From positions 62,001 through 126,000 of the forward strand of contig CAXKVR010000282.1 in NCBI GenBank assembly GCA_964058845.1: a stretch of 64,000 nucleotides of DNA, written 5' to 3'. Below, in pieces: positions 23,602-35,432 of this stretch. Within the stretch, counting starts at the first letter, position 1; each line of letters begins with the position of its first letter. The stretch comes from Carex sylvatica (taxonomy: Eukaryota; Streptophyta; Magnoliopsida; Poales; Cyperaceae). A program made the translations under genes and the position numbers. Below the pieces are notes generated by a model. That model worked only from the letters and a program-made list of their open reading frames with translations, was not told the origin of the DNA and ran no database searches.

Positions 23602-26520
23602 TCAACGATACCGCGAATCGGAATATCGGTCAGCTGGTCTGCCTCTGTTCTCTCTGGTGAAAACTCGATGCCAGTTATTCCACTGTACTTCTCCTTCCTG
23701 CGCCACACGAGCTGGTGTGATCTCAACCTCGGGCTCAGTCTCTCTGCTCATCGTGAGTGCTGTACCCCATGGATCCTCGGCGGCGTGTGTAGCTGGCAGA
23801 GGGGTATGAAACAAGGATAAGTCAGGCTGAGTCCCGCTACCAGAGGCCTCCCAATCGTGAGCCCTCGCTGGATACGGCTGATGCGGTGCAGGAGAAGCGG
23901 CTGTATCCCACTGATCACCTGGAGCTAGATCTGCAAGGCTGAACTCCAAGCCCTGAGACGCATGCATAGACTGAATCTCCGGAGATCGAGCCTGGTGCTC
24001 AGGCTGTGTCGGAATATAGGCAAGACCCTGCAAGGATACAAATAATTCAATAAATTTTAACTAACTAAATTTTAACTAACGTACTTTACTGAAGGAGAAA
24101 ATTTTAACTAACTTGACATAAAATAAAGAAGAACGAACCTGAGGAAGCTCCGGGGATCTAGTCTGGTGCTCAGGCTGTGTCGGCATGTAGGCAGGACCCT
24201 GCAAGGAAACAAATAATTCAATAAATTTTAACTAACTTACTTTACTGAATGAGAAAATGTTAACTAACTTGACATAAAATAAATAATACCGAACCTGGGG
24301 AAGACACGAACGTCCATACTGGTCAAAATAGGCGTGCCAACTAGACATGCCCAGAACCCAACGGTGGTAGTCCCACTCTGGCTGGTCTGCGGGCTCTGGT
24401 GGCATATCAGCAGTCATAACAGGTGGCGCGTCGGGCTCATCCCTATGTACTCTGCACCAATCGATGTCCTCTCCGGCGTCTCTGAGCATCGTAACTAGCT
24501 TGGCCTCGTGGCCGTGGCCCTCAATACAAGGCGCAAAGTAGTTCAACATTGTGTGTCCAAAAGCCCTGAAGCCACGCTTTCCAAGACAAACGATTGAATG
24601 TGCTCCACCTTTAACCGCTAGTAGCAACTAAAAAAATTAAAATAAGAAACATTAGAAAAAAAAGGTTAAAAAGATGGTCAAAATGAGTTGTTTTAGGTGC
24701 ATTACTTACATCACGAGCCCCTTTCTTGCCAGTGGGAGTATAACCATCATCTTCGAAGATCTTGGAGCGGAGATAATTGCCGTAATCTCCCTCAAGATAC
24801 ACTGATGCCATGCCGACCTGCAGGTACCAAGCCTGGTATCTCAGTAGGGGAGACCCCTGCAGCTGCGTCTCATAATCCTCCGACATATGCCACAAGTTCT
24901 CCCTCATGGTCCCTGCTCTGTCGTAGTGCTCCAGGAAAGCCGTACTCCAATCTCTATCGGCGTGATTACTGTGGTACGTCCTGTAATTAATATGTTACAT
25001 GCAAATTAGTGTTTACAACAACTAATATTAAATACAAAATTCAAGAAAAACATAACTTGTACGTACCCGTGTAGCCTCGTGATAATATATCTCGGGATGT
25101 CTGGATCTGCGGGGATGAGTGGAGGAAGTCCAAACTGACGGAGCACCCGGTCTGGATAGTGATGCTCCACTATCCAGAAGCAAATCAGCGGACCCCTGTA
25201 GAGCCACATCTCCTCATCATCTGATATAATCTGTGGCAGCCTCCCCTCACAGTATGACTCAGCATACGGAGTCCAGCTCACCTGCGTGTCACCCAGACTC
25301 TGCAACTGACCACGGACCAACCTGATGCCTGCTGGCTTTCCGTGAGGCGTGTCCACGTAGCGGTGATCCCCGTACCATTTCTTGCCAAATGCCGGGTGAT
25401 ATGCATCATCGGGCTCTCCCGAATGTAGTGACTCATTCTGCACGGGTACCGCCACTGGTATGCGCGACCACGACCAATGCTGCAGTAGAAGTGTCGGTCC
25501 GTACATCTTCTTACTTTTAGGCTGCAATTTGAAGAATATTAGACGTCGGAACAAGTTAATTTTTAAAAATAAGACAACAATAACATACTGACCTTGCAAG
25601 CATGGCACAGGTTGGAGTAAAGATGTGCCAGGACGGCTCCACCCCAGTTGTACTTTCTTGATGACCCAAGGTCTCTCAACAGCTCCAGATACATAATCGG
25701 AATGGCATCACCGCTCGAATCAGGAAACATGACAGAACCAAATAGGTCCATCACGAAAGCCCGTGTGTATCTGAAATGTCAAAATTAGGGACCAACCCAT
25801 TTTTTGCAATGAAATAAAATACAAAATAAATATATATATATATAATGGTTTATAAAAGTACCTCTCAATGTCATGCTGCGTGGATCGCCAATGCAAACCT
25901 CGATCGGCAAACAGAGCTCGCAGCGCCGTCTTCTTCACATGAAATCTCGATCTCCCACCATTATCACGTACATCTGGCTCTGCTCCCAACAGCTCTGCGA
26001 GGCTGGCATTAATCATGTTCTCGTCAGTGGGGTCAGATATGCCACCGACGGGCACGGACGTCCTGGAGAGTCACTGTCATCTCTCCGAACGGCAAATGGA
26101 ATGTGTGTGTCTCGGGGCGCCATCGCTCCACTAGCCCCTGAATGAGGGACGCATTAATGGCCTTGCTCTCCGTCTCCAATATATCGACCAAATGGTACAA
26201 CCCCAGATTGTGTAGATACGGGTCCATCAGAGAGTAGTACTGCATGCCATAAACCCGACACTTGCTTTCTAGAGACTCCTGACTCTGCGTTGAAAAAAAA
26301 ACAAACAACATAAAAATCTAAAAATATGAGAACTCTAAAAAAATTTAACGTAAAAAAAGAAAAAAATAAAGTAATCACGTACCTCTCGGGATGCTAGTGA
26401 GACTCGATGCTCACTGTGAGGTATCCATAATAATGGACTGAAATGCTCCGTGCTATCCACGGGAATGGGCTCATCAATAGGGTCAGGTGGTGGTGGTCTC
26501 CTAGGACGTCCCCTAGCCAT
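23602..26520 (-). pseudogene. Plant-mobile-domain (MAIN-like) gene of MULE1, frameshifted
   Basis: Eight exons on minus: 26520-26383, 26284-25862, 25770-25593, 25521-25067, 24980-24710, 24627-24295, 24198-24139, 24027-23602. The ATG follows a leader-intron acceptor (AACGTAG). Exon 2 has the PMD signature ERWRPETHTFHLPFGEMTVT, later exons GDAIPIMYLELLRDL, NWGGAVLAHLYSNLCHAC, LLQHWSW and FWIVEHHYPDRVLRQFGL. At ~26058-26065 about 29 nt are missing relative to the MULE2 copy, removing the LWGLPIDG segment and shifting frame; all other exons keep phase as if the loss were the only lesion. PMD proteins include Arabidopsis MAIN and MAIL1, which act with a PP7-like phosphatase in silencing and genome stability; the role in transposons is unknown. 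Exon 7 is a duplicate of the start of exon 8. Confidence 0.88.
24010..24300 (-). repeat. Tandem duplication of an exon and flanking intron
   Basis: The block with intron sequence TTCAATAAATTTTAACTAAC plus an exon encoding MPTQPEHQTRSPE or IPTQPEHQARSPE occurs twice, about 170 bp apart. The copy at 24139-24198 is a 60-nt in-frame exon, so it lengthens the protein by 20 residues without changing phase. Confidence 0.85.
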
Positions 26521-26521
26521 C

Positions 26522-27673
26522 CTACGTTTGGAAAAAAAATTAGACATGCTACATTTGACTAAAATAAGCTCATTCCTGTTAAAATATGATAAAATAAGCT
26601 AATTCATATCAAATAATACAAAACTACCCTAATAAGAATAAAAAATATGCCATAATGCGTTAGAATAAAAAAAAAAATTTTATTCGCCTAAAATATGCTA
26701 AAACAAGCGGAAATACACTAAAACAATATATTTGCGGTAAAAATAGGCTAAATTACGTTAATATGAAAAAACAGGGTTATTCGGACAAAATATACTAAAA
26801 TATGATAAAATACAATAATTACGGTCAAATATGCTAAAATACGCTAATTATGGCAAAAATTTACTAAATATGCTAATTTCGGTAAAAATATGTTAAAATA
26901 ATGCGTTAGAATAAAAAAAAAAAATTTATTCGCCTAAAATATGCTAAAACAAGTGGAAATACACTAAAACAATATATTTGCGGTAAAAATAGGCTAAATT
27001 ACGTTAATATGAAAAAAAAGGGTTATTCGGACAAAATATACTAAAATATGATAAAATACAATAATTACGGTCAAATATGCTAAAATACGCTAATTATGGC
27101 AAAAATTTACTAAATATGCTAATTTCGGTAAAAATATGTTAAAATAATGCGTTAGAATAAAAAAAAAATGTTATTCGCCTAAAATATGCTAAAACAAGCG
27201 GAAATACACTAAAACAATATATTTGCGGTAAAAATAGGCTAAATTACGTTAATTACGACAAAAAATATACTACATTTCTCAAAATATGCTAATTACGGTC
27301 AAATTATGCTAAAATACGCTAATTATGGCAAAATTTCGGACTAAATAATTCAAAATAAAATTAAAACTAACTTTGGTACCATAATTATCACTAATTTCAA
27401 ATATTTTTGGTACCTACATTGACGCTAATTACCACTAAATTGGTACCGTAATTAAATAATCATAATTATAAATAAAATTAAAACTAACTTTGGTACCATA
27501 ATTATCACTAATTTTAAATATTTTTGGTACCTACATTAATGCTAATTACCACTAAATTAGTACCGTAATTAAATAATCACAATTATAACTAATTAGCACT
27601 AACTAACTTAATTTGACTAATCTATAATTTTTTTACACTACAAATGAAATTTCAAATATATATAGGGACTTAC
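26522..27673 (-). repeat. Leader intron of PMD1 with AT-rich tandem repeats
   Basis: Donor TTGCAA|GTAAGT at ~27674, acceptor CGTAG next to the start codon. It holds about 2.7 copies of a ~247-bp unit starting GCGTTAGAATAAAA (26655, ~26902, ~27149), itself built from AAATATGCTAAAA-like words, then two ~125-bp copies of a block with AACTTTGGTACCATAATTA (27370-27590). Non-coding. Confidence 0.7.
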
Positions 27674-27792
27674 TTGCAAATTGGAAGAAGAGAGAAGAAG
27701 AGAGGAGAAAAAAGAGGAGAAATTCGGGTGGGGAGGAGAGAGAGTGAGATTTTTAGAAAATGAATTGTGAGGAGAGAGAAAGTGCTGTGGGG

Positions 27793-27805
27793 GGGTATTT
27801 ATAGG
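27793..27805 (-). promoter_or_regulatory. TATA-like box of PMD1
   Basis: CCTATAAATACCCC on minus, at the inner edge of the right TIR. It is followed by a CT-rich leader and the leader-intron donor ~120 nt downstream, so the TIR likely supplies the promoter. Confidence 0.55.
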
Positions 27806-27991
27806 CCCGGACCGCCCCATTTTTAGGCGGTCAGGAATTAAAATTCCGGACCGCCCCATTTATCGGCGGTTAGGAATTTTAATTCCGGACCGCCCCATTT
27901 TTAGGCGGTCAGGGCATTTTTAAAAATTTGGCTGGAACCCTGTTATTTTTAATAATTTGTTTTTTTTTTTGGGTATTTTTAAAAATGTCGG
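27806..27991 (-). repeat. MULE1 right TIR with hairpin array
   Basis: Inverted copy of the left TIR with the same three GACCGCC...GGCGGTC units and AT palindromes. A few point differences and no net length difference. Confidence 0.95.
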
Positions 27992-28000
27992 CAAGAGATG
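27992..28000. repeat. Target-site duplication of MULE1, right
   Basis: CAAGAGATG, identical to the left copy. Confidence 0.95.
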
Positions 28001-28490
28001 CATGTAGATATATGAAGAGAAGAAACAAGTAAACAAAGAAAAAAATCGCTAAAAGTCAGATAACTTGTTATCAAATATCATGATATGTATAGAGACAAAA
28101 TTGATAATATTTCTAGATTTCTCATGGCAATAGTTATAGAAACATAGAAGAGAAATAAGGAAACATAATTATATTGCTAAATTGGAGAGGAAGAAATAAG
28201 GAAACAAATTATATAGCTAAATTTCAGAGTTTATTCAATTTCAGTTGTAATGCGTCGTGTAGCGGTACGTGTAGCGAGTATGTTTTTAGTTAAATTTAGA
28301 ATTCTACACATTATTAAGATGCATTTAATCTAAAAAGACAGATTATGTAATTGGAGGGCTGAGATTAAATTTGAAATTTCAACTTTCAATCATAGCCGTT
28401 GGCGGATCGGACACCCAACGTGCTTAATAATGAAATGGAGATACAATTTGAATATATGATATAGCCATATATTTAATTTCGATTATTGCA
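28001..28490. other. Non-coding sequence right of MULE1
   Basis: Continues the element that MULE1 entered. It has a near-duplicate pair AGAAATAAGGAAACA (28150-28210) and GC-richer words such as GTAGCGGTACGTGTAGCG. No gene is visible. Confidence 0.4.
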
Positions 28491-28494
28491 GCTC

Positions 28495-28842
28495 CTACAT
28501 CGATTCATATGAACGGTGGAGGAAATTTTTGGAGATACATCGATCCATAGAACCGGTGGAGATATTTTTTTGAGGCTCTACCGATCCACAGAACCAGTGG
28601 AGGTATTTGGTGTGGTCAACTGTGCGGAATTATGTGGTGGAGTGAGAAAATGGTTCCACTAATCCCTAGAATCGGTGTAGCTTTTGATTTTTTTGCTCCA
28701 TCGTTTCCTATAATCGATGGAGGCTATTTTTCTAGAAAACGACGATAGCTTGCTTGTTCTGTTGAAAATTTTAAAAAAAAATATAATTCTATTTTAAAAA
28801 AAAAATATCATGGCAGCCTCTGCCCGGCTTATAAAAAAAAAA
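28495..28842 (-). repeat. Hairpin array, right inverted copy, ending in A-run
   Basis: On minus: repeated palindromic units such as CTCCACCGGTTCTATGGATC and CTACACCGATTCTAGGGATT, homologous to 16982-17235. On plus it ends with GGCAGCCTCTGCCCGG and ten A directly before the 18-bp direct repeat. Confidence 0.6.
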
Positions 28843-28860
28843 GATCTTCTTAGGCACGAC
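28843..28860. repeat. 18-bp direct repeat, right copy
   Basis: GATCTTCTTAGGCACGAC, identical to 16964-16981. Confidence 0.75.
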
Positions 28861-29631
28861 GCTTAAAGTAAAAAGAATTCCAGCATATCAATGTGTATCC
28901 ACGCTGTCGCTGCTTCTTATTTGTCAACGGTCTATATAATCTATTATGGTCCTTGTGCTGACTTTCTTCGGCTATAAATGGATGATTTTCTCCTAAGTCT
29001 AATCTAATGCAAATAATGAATTATTATAATATCACTATATCAGTATTCCAACTAAGTCCGGAAGTTACCCTCCCATTACCAAATTATGCGAGTAGAAATT
29101 GTCTTGCAATAGAAGACTGAAACTGAGGTACGTAAGTGAGATAAGTTCTGGAAAATTTGCAAGTTTGTGTAAACTGCAGTGTAAGTATTAAGAACTAATT
29201 TTTCTTTTAAAGCTTGATAGGCGGCTATTTTAAGAACTAAATTTTAATATAGTAGGCAAAGATAATATTTTTGCAAGAGATGTCGCATAATTTAAACCTG
29301 AATTTTTTTTTTTTATAGATATTGAAATTTGAAAAAAAAAAAAAAACTTCTAAGGTGTTAATGGCACCCTTTTATCCGTATACCCGATATGTACCGTATC
29401 TGATAAGACGGGTACGGGTAAGATTTTTTTTCTTAGACTTATCGGGTATGGGTACGGATAAAGATTTTTTTCGTTATCTAAACAGGTAAGGGTACGGATA
29501 AAACATATTTTATATCCGTTACCCGATCAGGTAATTATATAATATATTAACAAACATTGAGAAGAATACTTTAATTGGTTTACTTGCAGGTAGCATGATC
29601 AGAATTTTTTTTTTCAATAAGTACTATACAT

Positions 29632-30117
29632 AAGGGTGTTCAAACGATTGGTTCGGTTAAAACCAAACTAAAAATAGCCAAACCAAATTTTTTTTTTGTT
29701 TTTCAAAATTAGTACCGAACTGAACCGAACCGATTGTTCGAAGTAAATTTCAGCTTATTCGGTTCAAACCGAAATAAATCTATTAATGTCATTATTAATA
29801 AAAATTACACATATTCATATACAAATTGTTCAATTTCATATAAAATATGTAGATATTTTTAAAATATTTAAACTAAAATAACATAAAGGAAGCAATGATT
29901 GAACTAAACATAATATAAACCATACTTGAACAATATAATTTGGTCGGTTCGGTTTAGTCGATTTTGAAATGTCTAAATTAAATCGATCCATTTAAACCAA
30001 AATAATTCTAAAATCCAACCAAACCGATCCATTTGAATCGAAAAACCGAACCATTTAAACCAAATTTTTTTTGGTTCGGTTGAAAACCTAACACACCGAA
30101 CCATTTGAACACCCCTA
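29632..30117. mobile_element. MITE with GGTTCGGTT repeats (nested)
   Basis: Ends AAGGGTGTTCAAACG and TTTGAACACCCCTA, 486 bp, flanked by a perfect 9-bp duplication ACTATACAT (29623-29631 and 30118-30126). The arms are complementary and filled with AACCGAACC/GGTTCGGTT words. Non-coding. Confidence 0.85.
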
Positions 30118-30261
30118 ACTATACATGTGAGAAATGAATGTATATGTTTTAACATTTTATTTTAAAAAAAATAAATTATTATTATATTAGTATTACCCGC
30201 TGTCTACTCACTATTGCTTCGTTATCAGACAACCATAATGGGTAAGTGTAAGGTACGGATA

Positions 30262-30532
30262 AGCAGGGGCAGAACTAGAAAATTTTAATAGGGGCGGCTG
30301 AAAATTAAAATGCACAATTATAGTGAGTGAAATTTGAACCCAAGAACCTCTCAACCACAAAATAGAGCTTTAACCACTATGCTACAACTAAATATTTGTT
30401 GTTTATTGAGGGTGGCTATATTATATAAAGAGTTAAAAAAAAAATTCAATTAAATTCCTATATGTATAATTAAAATTTTAAAATCATAGGGGTGGCTCAG
30501 TCAACTTTGACTAAGCCTTAGATTCGTCTCTG
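30262..30532. mobile_element. hAT-like MITE (degraded, nested)
   Basis: Left CAGGGGCAGAACTAGAA and right TTAGATTCGTCTCTG are complementary with mismatches, the usual ends of hAT-type MITEs. On minus the middle reads GTAGCATAGTGGTTAAAG and GGGTTCAAATTTC, resembling pol III A and B boxes. No clean 8-bp duplication remains. Confidence 0.55.
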
Positions 30533-30652
30533 TGAATAAAATAATTTATATCGAATAAAAATAGAGTACAAATAAAAATAATTTATAACAAATATGAATA
30601 TAAAAATACTTTCACCCACTCTTAATGTACCGTTAACACCCTTACTTCTAAG

Positions 30653-32690
30653 TCTAACCCTTTTTTTTTCTAAAAGAAAATTGTAGGGAACAAAACATGT
30701 GCAGCTGATAAGTGTACCTTTTATGGAGGGAAACTTCCAAGATCCACAACTGCAACAAGGGAAGGGATGCATTAATTTTAAACATTTTTTTAAAGGTTAG
30801 ATGTAGGGGTGAAAACGTAGTGTTAGATGGCATTGCGCATTTTCAGCATTTTAGGTGATCATTGACTCATTCAAATTATGTGGCTATAAGTCAATGAACA
30901 ATTGCACTTTAACCCCTCCAAAAAGCTTAATTCTTTTTTAGCTAACTGTTTTAGCTAACTGTTTCCTTTTCTTCATTGAGGTAGCTTATGAGTTCGTTTC
31001 TGCAGCTCTTAATTTTTCAAATCGTATGGTAATTTTTTATTTTTTTATTTAGAGTTTTTTTATTGGAACAGTTCGAATTTAAAGAAACATGTCAGATCAA
31101 CCCGCTAATCTCTTTTAAAGGTAGATTTTTATGGTATCAGCAGTAGCCAATTTAGGAATGTTGGAGGTGAGGTGATTGCTCCTGATCTATAACTGGAAAT
31201 TAACAATTTTATTTTTTATACTTAATAATTTTTATAAGTGGTAATGTTTTTCAGCCTTCATATGAAATAAAATATCACTACATTATTTTATTGAGCCTCT
31301 CTTCAATTTTAATTTTTCGATCCAGCCCCTAAACATCAGGAGTAAAATTAATTAAATACATTCTTTTAGGTCAAATGGTCGAAGCACAAAAGCAGTTTTT
31401 TTATTGCAGGGAAAAAAGTGTGGTATGCGGAAAAGTATAAGGCACCCTTTTATTGCTCAAGTTTGACAATAAATTTTGATGTACGGCTAAAATTAGTTAT
31501 CATATTTAATAAAGATGCTGAACTTTCTTTGTCGGTGCTTGAAGCATATTGGATAATATAGCGAGGAACGTGAATCCTCCCAAGTAACTTGGGGTTTGAA
31601 ATTCAGACCGTTCGATTAGAATTCAAGTCAATTCAGAACATCTTAAAAATTTGTGTCAATTTATCATAACGGTCCGAGCTTCAATTCAAATTTTGAATTA
31701 TATTAAAACAATCTGAATTATTGTTGACTGTAGCATATGTGTAGTATGAGGAATGAATATTAAAGAGTATGGAAATTATTAGTCTTTCGGATAAATTGGA
31801 GCTGTACATTTTCTTTTGAAATAATATATTATATATCCAAAGGAATCTTTTAAAATTGGATAAATTGGAGCTCTACAATATGCCATCGGGCATCGGTTGG
31901 GACCCTTCTTACGGGTCAAAGGAATCTTTTTTGATCAAAACTCAGATTCGTATAATTAATTACTTAATAGAATTAAATCTAATCAGTTTCTTACTTGTAC
32001 AATAAGACATCATATGCAAGCGGTAAGCATCTCTTTTGGCATCCCGATTTTGACTGGACCATTAAATTATGAAATTAGGAAAGCTGGAGAGGAAATTAGT
32101 CTGGGATACATGCATGGCCATCACCGTTTGTAGGAGAATGGTAAGAAATTTAGATTCATCTCGGTTTAGAGTTTGAGTCAGACTTTTGAGTATGAGAATC
32201 AATTGTAAATAAGATTAATTATATAAAATTTCATACTTAAATGAGAATCAATTTTACAGTATTCATAATATTTTACTCTAAATTATATAAAAAACGTGTA
32301 TAAATATTATTTTTTTTTAAATAAATGGAGGTCGATTGACCTCCCATTGATTGACTGTTCCTCCACCACTGTCTTGCTCTAATTGAAATCATGTTCGTGG
32401 AGGTTGTAAAAAGTAAATACGGAAGAAATCAGTTATTTGTTTTATTTTGTTTTGCAACTTTCTATACTGAAAATATAAATATATTGGTTGTTTCTTGATG
32501 TAAATTAATTGATAGTTTTGTGATAAATAAAATAGGAGCAGTTGGATGCTTAACGAAATGACTTTCATGCATGACGAAACTATATCAACATTGCTGACAA
32601 AAACAACTAACCACTCCATCGATGAGCAAAACTATCATGAATATAAGATAATTGTTTTCCTCTAGCAAATTTCAGTCTATTCAGTTGATA
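30653..32690. other. Intergenic, no gene seen
   Basis: AT-rich with short frames only. No domain, tRNA or clear inverted repeat recognised. Confidence 0.4.
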
Positions 32691-32927
32691 ATGTTGTTTT
32701 TGATCTCGCTTTAATTTATACATTTGAAGCAACTAATTAATAGGTTTGATTTATTCGCCAGATAAATGTATTTTACAACATTCAAACTTAATTTACAACA
32801 CCAGCGGAGCCTTCACTTTGCTCTTTTAATTAATAATTTCAAACGTTAATAACTACAGCTACAAATTAAGAAATTAATCGATAAATAAATCAACAACAAT
32901 GAAAAAAAAAAATCACATTAGATTAAA

Positions 32928-34729
32928 CTATGGGACGTTAACACTAGAACCAGCTTCAGTTCCTTCTGTATTTTTGCTTCCGTCAAGCGCAATTTTATCT
33001 TCAAAAATAGGCTCCACTACCATTTCATCAAACTTGTCAACTATGTCATCAACCTTTGAGGGAGAAAAGACAAGAAAAAAATAATTTATTAGGGAGCAAA
33101 TTTGCATCTTTTATTAGAATGATAGGGAGTTATATTTCAGGAAGTAAACGCCAGTGATGACCTCTCAACTAGCTAGGTTCATGCATTATATGTGCAACTT
33201 GGCTAAAATTAATTTTAATGCTAATTATCGGTTAGTGTGCACTTTATTATTATTATTTTTTGAAAGATTGATAGTAGCTGGTTAGTGTGCAGTTTAAGCA
33301 CGTGATTCCACGTTAAGCAATTTAAAAAATTGGCTTATTGATATACACTTCAAGGATGGTGCATCCAATAGAGCTTAAATGTACTTTTGAACTTTTCATT
33401 GGCACGTTAAAGATGGAGTATGATATAAATTCAATTGCGCGTATACAAATTAAATCCATCATCGACAATTTTCTCCATCGCTTGGTCAATTGTTTACGCA
33501 GATTAGATTGCATTTTAATTAATTTGTCATCAAATTGTACCTCCTTTTTGTATCGTAGTCAAACACATTTTCTGGACGATTAGTAATGATACTGAAATTT
33601 CTGATCAGTCATTTTCAAGTTGTCCCAAGTTTGCTCAAGTATATAGCTAGCTAGGTTAGAAAAGTTCAACCAAGATATTAATAGCTAGGACAAATAGGAA
33701 CAAGAAAGATCAATTTTCATACCTTCTCCACGAAGGATTCTAGAACTTCTGCGCCATTATCTACTCCTTCAGCATATTTCTCTACTTCTTTTACAATTTT
33801 CATTAGATTCGAGTTTTCTGGAAGTGACTGTTGTACATCCTCGGCCACCTTATCTACCGCCTCTGCCACCGACTCCACAACATTTAACACAGTAGTCGCG
33901 GTTTTCTCAATTTGATCTGATTTTGCATATATTTGAAGAACATTCAAGTAGTTTAATATTAATTCATTTCGTATCTGATTTTGAAAGATATATATATGAT
34001 ATGTTGCAGTATTGCCTCTTTTGGAAACAACATAATTTCCTTAAATTACTTACCTTCAATTCGTAAGAAGTTCTTGTAGAATGGAAAAAACACCATAAAC
34101 GACCCCAAGAACCATTTTGCCCTGCATGAAACTTCAAGTTTATAACATCAAACTAGAAAACAATAATATCTCTGAAAGATTAAAATGGAAATATAATCTA
34201 ATAACATGCTACTCTTTTATCAAAAACAAAGACAGAATGCATGGTTTAAAAGAAAAAGGTATACATACTACAGAATATCTATTTAAACATTAGAAGAAGG
34301 TATATACCATGAGAGGATTTTTGGAATCAGTAAATTGGGTCCCCCTCCAGCATTACTTTTCTCAGAATTTATCCTGAAATTGCACGAGTAATACAAATAT
34401 ATAAATATGAATGTCTCGGAAACGTGGGATGTTTGTTAAAGATAAAAAACTTTAAACCGCAGATCGAAATTAATTAATTACCTTTTGTCATCCTGGTTCT
34501 CTTGCTCTGGGTCTAGAGGGATGGCCGTTGTCGGTGTTTTCTCAGCTCTTCTCACATGCATCAGCCTGCTTCCAAGTCGTGATGCACAGTATATCGTGAG
34601 ACTGATAACCGGCCATTTGATGTTCACACGGTTAGATCGAGCGCAAAAGGGGGAATTAGAGACACTTGGTTTTGAGGGGTTATTTTGTGGCACAAGTGAA
34701 GAAGTCATGATTGATTGGCTAGTGATCAT
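32928..34729 (-). CDS. Gene B: plastid-type helical membrane protein, 233 aa
   Basis: Five exons on minus: 34729-34482, 34373-34308, 34121-34054, 33916-33723, 33053-32928; all junctions GT-AG with consistent phase. I chose the ATG at 34729 because it matches the paralogue's start (MIT.Q). The first ~60 residues are Ser/Asn/Pro-rich with few acids, typical of a plastid transit peptide. Then an acidic segment (DPEQENQDDK), a Gly-rich stretch, one hydrophobic segment (WFLGSFMVFFPFYKNFL) and a helical domain (EKTATTVLNVVESVAEAVDK) ending in SSVNVP. Exons 2, 3 and 4 are 66, 68 and 194 nt, exactly as in gene C. Function unknown; membrane anchoring of a charged helix is the inference. Confidence 0.85.
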
Positions 34730-34857
34730 TAGAATACACCTTTCTTCTAATGTGCTCAAGGGGAAGAGATTTTGAACCTATACGATTCTATAGAAGTGGG
34801 TGACCTTGGTTTTTGGTTGAGTACCTAATTTCTTTTGTGCATGTGGAGAGGAGAAGG

Positions 34858-34870
34858 GGTCATATATAGA
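34858..34870 (-). promoter_or_regulatory. TATA-like box of gene B
   Basis: TCTATATATGACC on minus, about 130 nt before the start codon and conserved at the matching position upstream of gene C. Confidence 0.6.
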
Positions 34871-35124
34871 GGTCCGGTCGGTGGGAGGCTGCCAACGGAT
34901 CCTTATTTATTTTATTGGAGAAACTTTGAATTCTGTATCCGTTAACAGGATAATAACACATGTTAACATATATAATTATTTCTTAACAGGCAAGCTGTTT
35001 ATATTTAAACCATTGAGAAGAAACAAATTTCGATCTAGTGCTAAATACAATATTCTTTAGAAAGTTACAAAAGTTCAAATCCGGATGAATATATAGTCCT
35101 TCTATGGATTTGTAAAGGTCGAAG

Positions 35125-35156
<32 letters not shown>

Positions 35157-35203
35157 CATTGTTGGATGTGACAAGGTACAAAACTTTATCTCAGGGATGA
35201 TTG

Positions 35204-35212
35204 CTCGTTACA
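35204..35212. repeat. Target-site duplication of MULE2, left
   Basis: CTCGTTACA, identical to 45416-45424. Confidence 0.95.
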
Positions 35213-35432
35213 CGGCCATTTTTATTAATACCCAAAAAACAAAACTAAATTTTAAAAATAACCTTAACCAATTTTTTTTTTTAAAAATAACCCAACCGCT
35301 CGGGCCCGGGGCGGCCCAAAAATCAACCAACCCGCCTGGGCCTCGGGCGGGCCACAGAGAGACCAAACCGCCCCCACTGCGGGCGGTCCATTGGTGAGCA
35401 AACCGCTCCAGGGGCGGGCGGTCCACTATGCA
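35213..35432 (+). repeat. MULE2 left TIR with four hairpin units
   Basis: Inverted copy of 45196-45415. Four GC-rich palindromic units start at 35294, 35329, 35366 and 35401, each of the form AACCG(C)C...GGCGG(T)CC, spaced 35-37 bp. This makes the TIR far more GC-rich than its surroundings. Confidence 0.95.

Larger units (their letters stand above)
18030..27991. mobile_element. MULE1: Mutator-like element with MURA and PMD genes
   Basis: A 9962-bp element with 186-bp terminal inverted repeats starting CCGACATTTTTAAAA, flanked by a perfect 9-bp duplication. It holds, left to right: a MURA-type transposase gene (+), a small Lys/Pro-repeat ORF (+), five 176-bp tandem repeats, a plant-mobile-domain gene (-) and AT-rich tandem repeats in that gene's leader intron. 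The two TIRs differ at only a few positions and the transposase frame is open, so insertion is probably recent. Transcription of the two main genes converges. Confidence 0.95.
29355..30643. mobile_element. Outer MITE/MULE with two nested insertions
   Basis: The ends GTGTTAATGG and CCGTTAACACC are flanked by a perfect 9-bp duplication ACTTCTAAG (29346-29354 and 30644-30652). The body is rich in GGGTACGGATAA words and their complements. Two other elements sit inside (29632-30117 and ~30262-30532). Non-coding; the 9-bp duplication suggests the Mutator superfamily. Confidence 0.75.
32690..34925. repeat. Segmental duplication, copy 1 (carries gene B)
   Basis: Homologous to 46155-48545 from the 3' flank (ACAACACCAGCGGAGCCTTC in both) through all exons to the promoter (GTCATATATAGAG in both). 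MULE2 lies between the copies. Confidence 0.85.

Noticed and set aside
25873..26145. Plus-strand 90-codon frame overlapping PMD1 exon 2
   Set aside because: Antisense shadow of the PMD coding exon.
16964..28860. Reading the 18-bp direct repeats as the target duplication of MULE1 itself
   Set aside because: MULE1 has its own perfect 9-bp duplication directly at its TIRs; the 18-mers lie about 1 kb further out on each side.
34730..34759. Ten extra N-terminal codons for gene B from a TTG
   Set aside because: The in-frame ATG at 34729 matches the start of paralogue C; the upstream part is not conserved.
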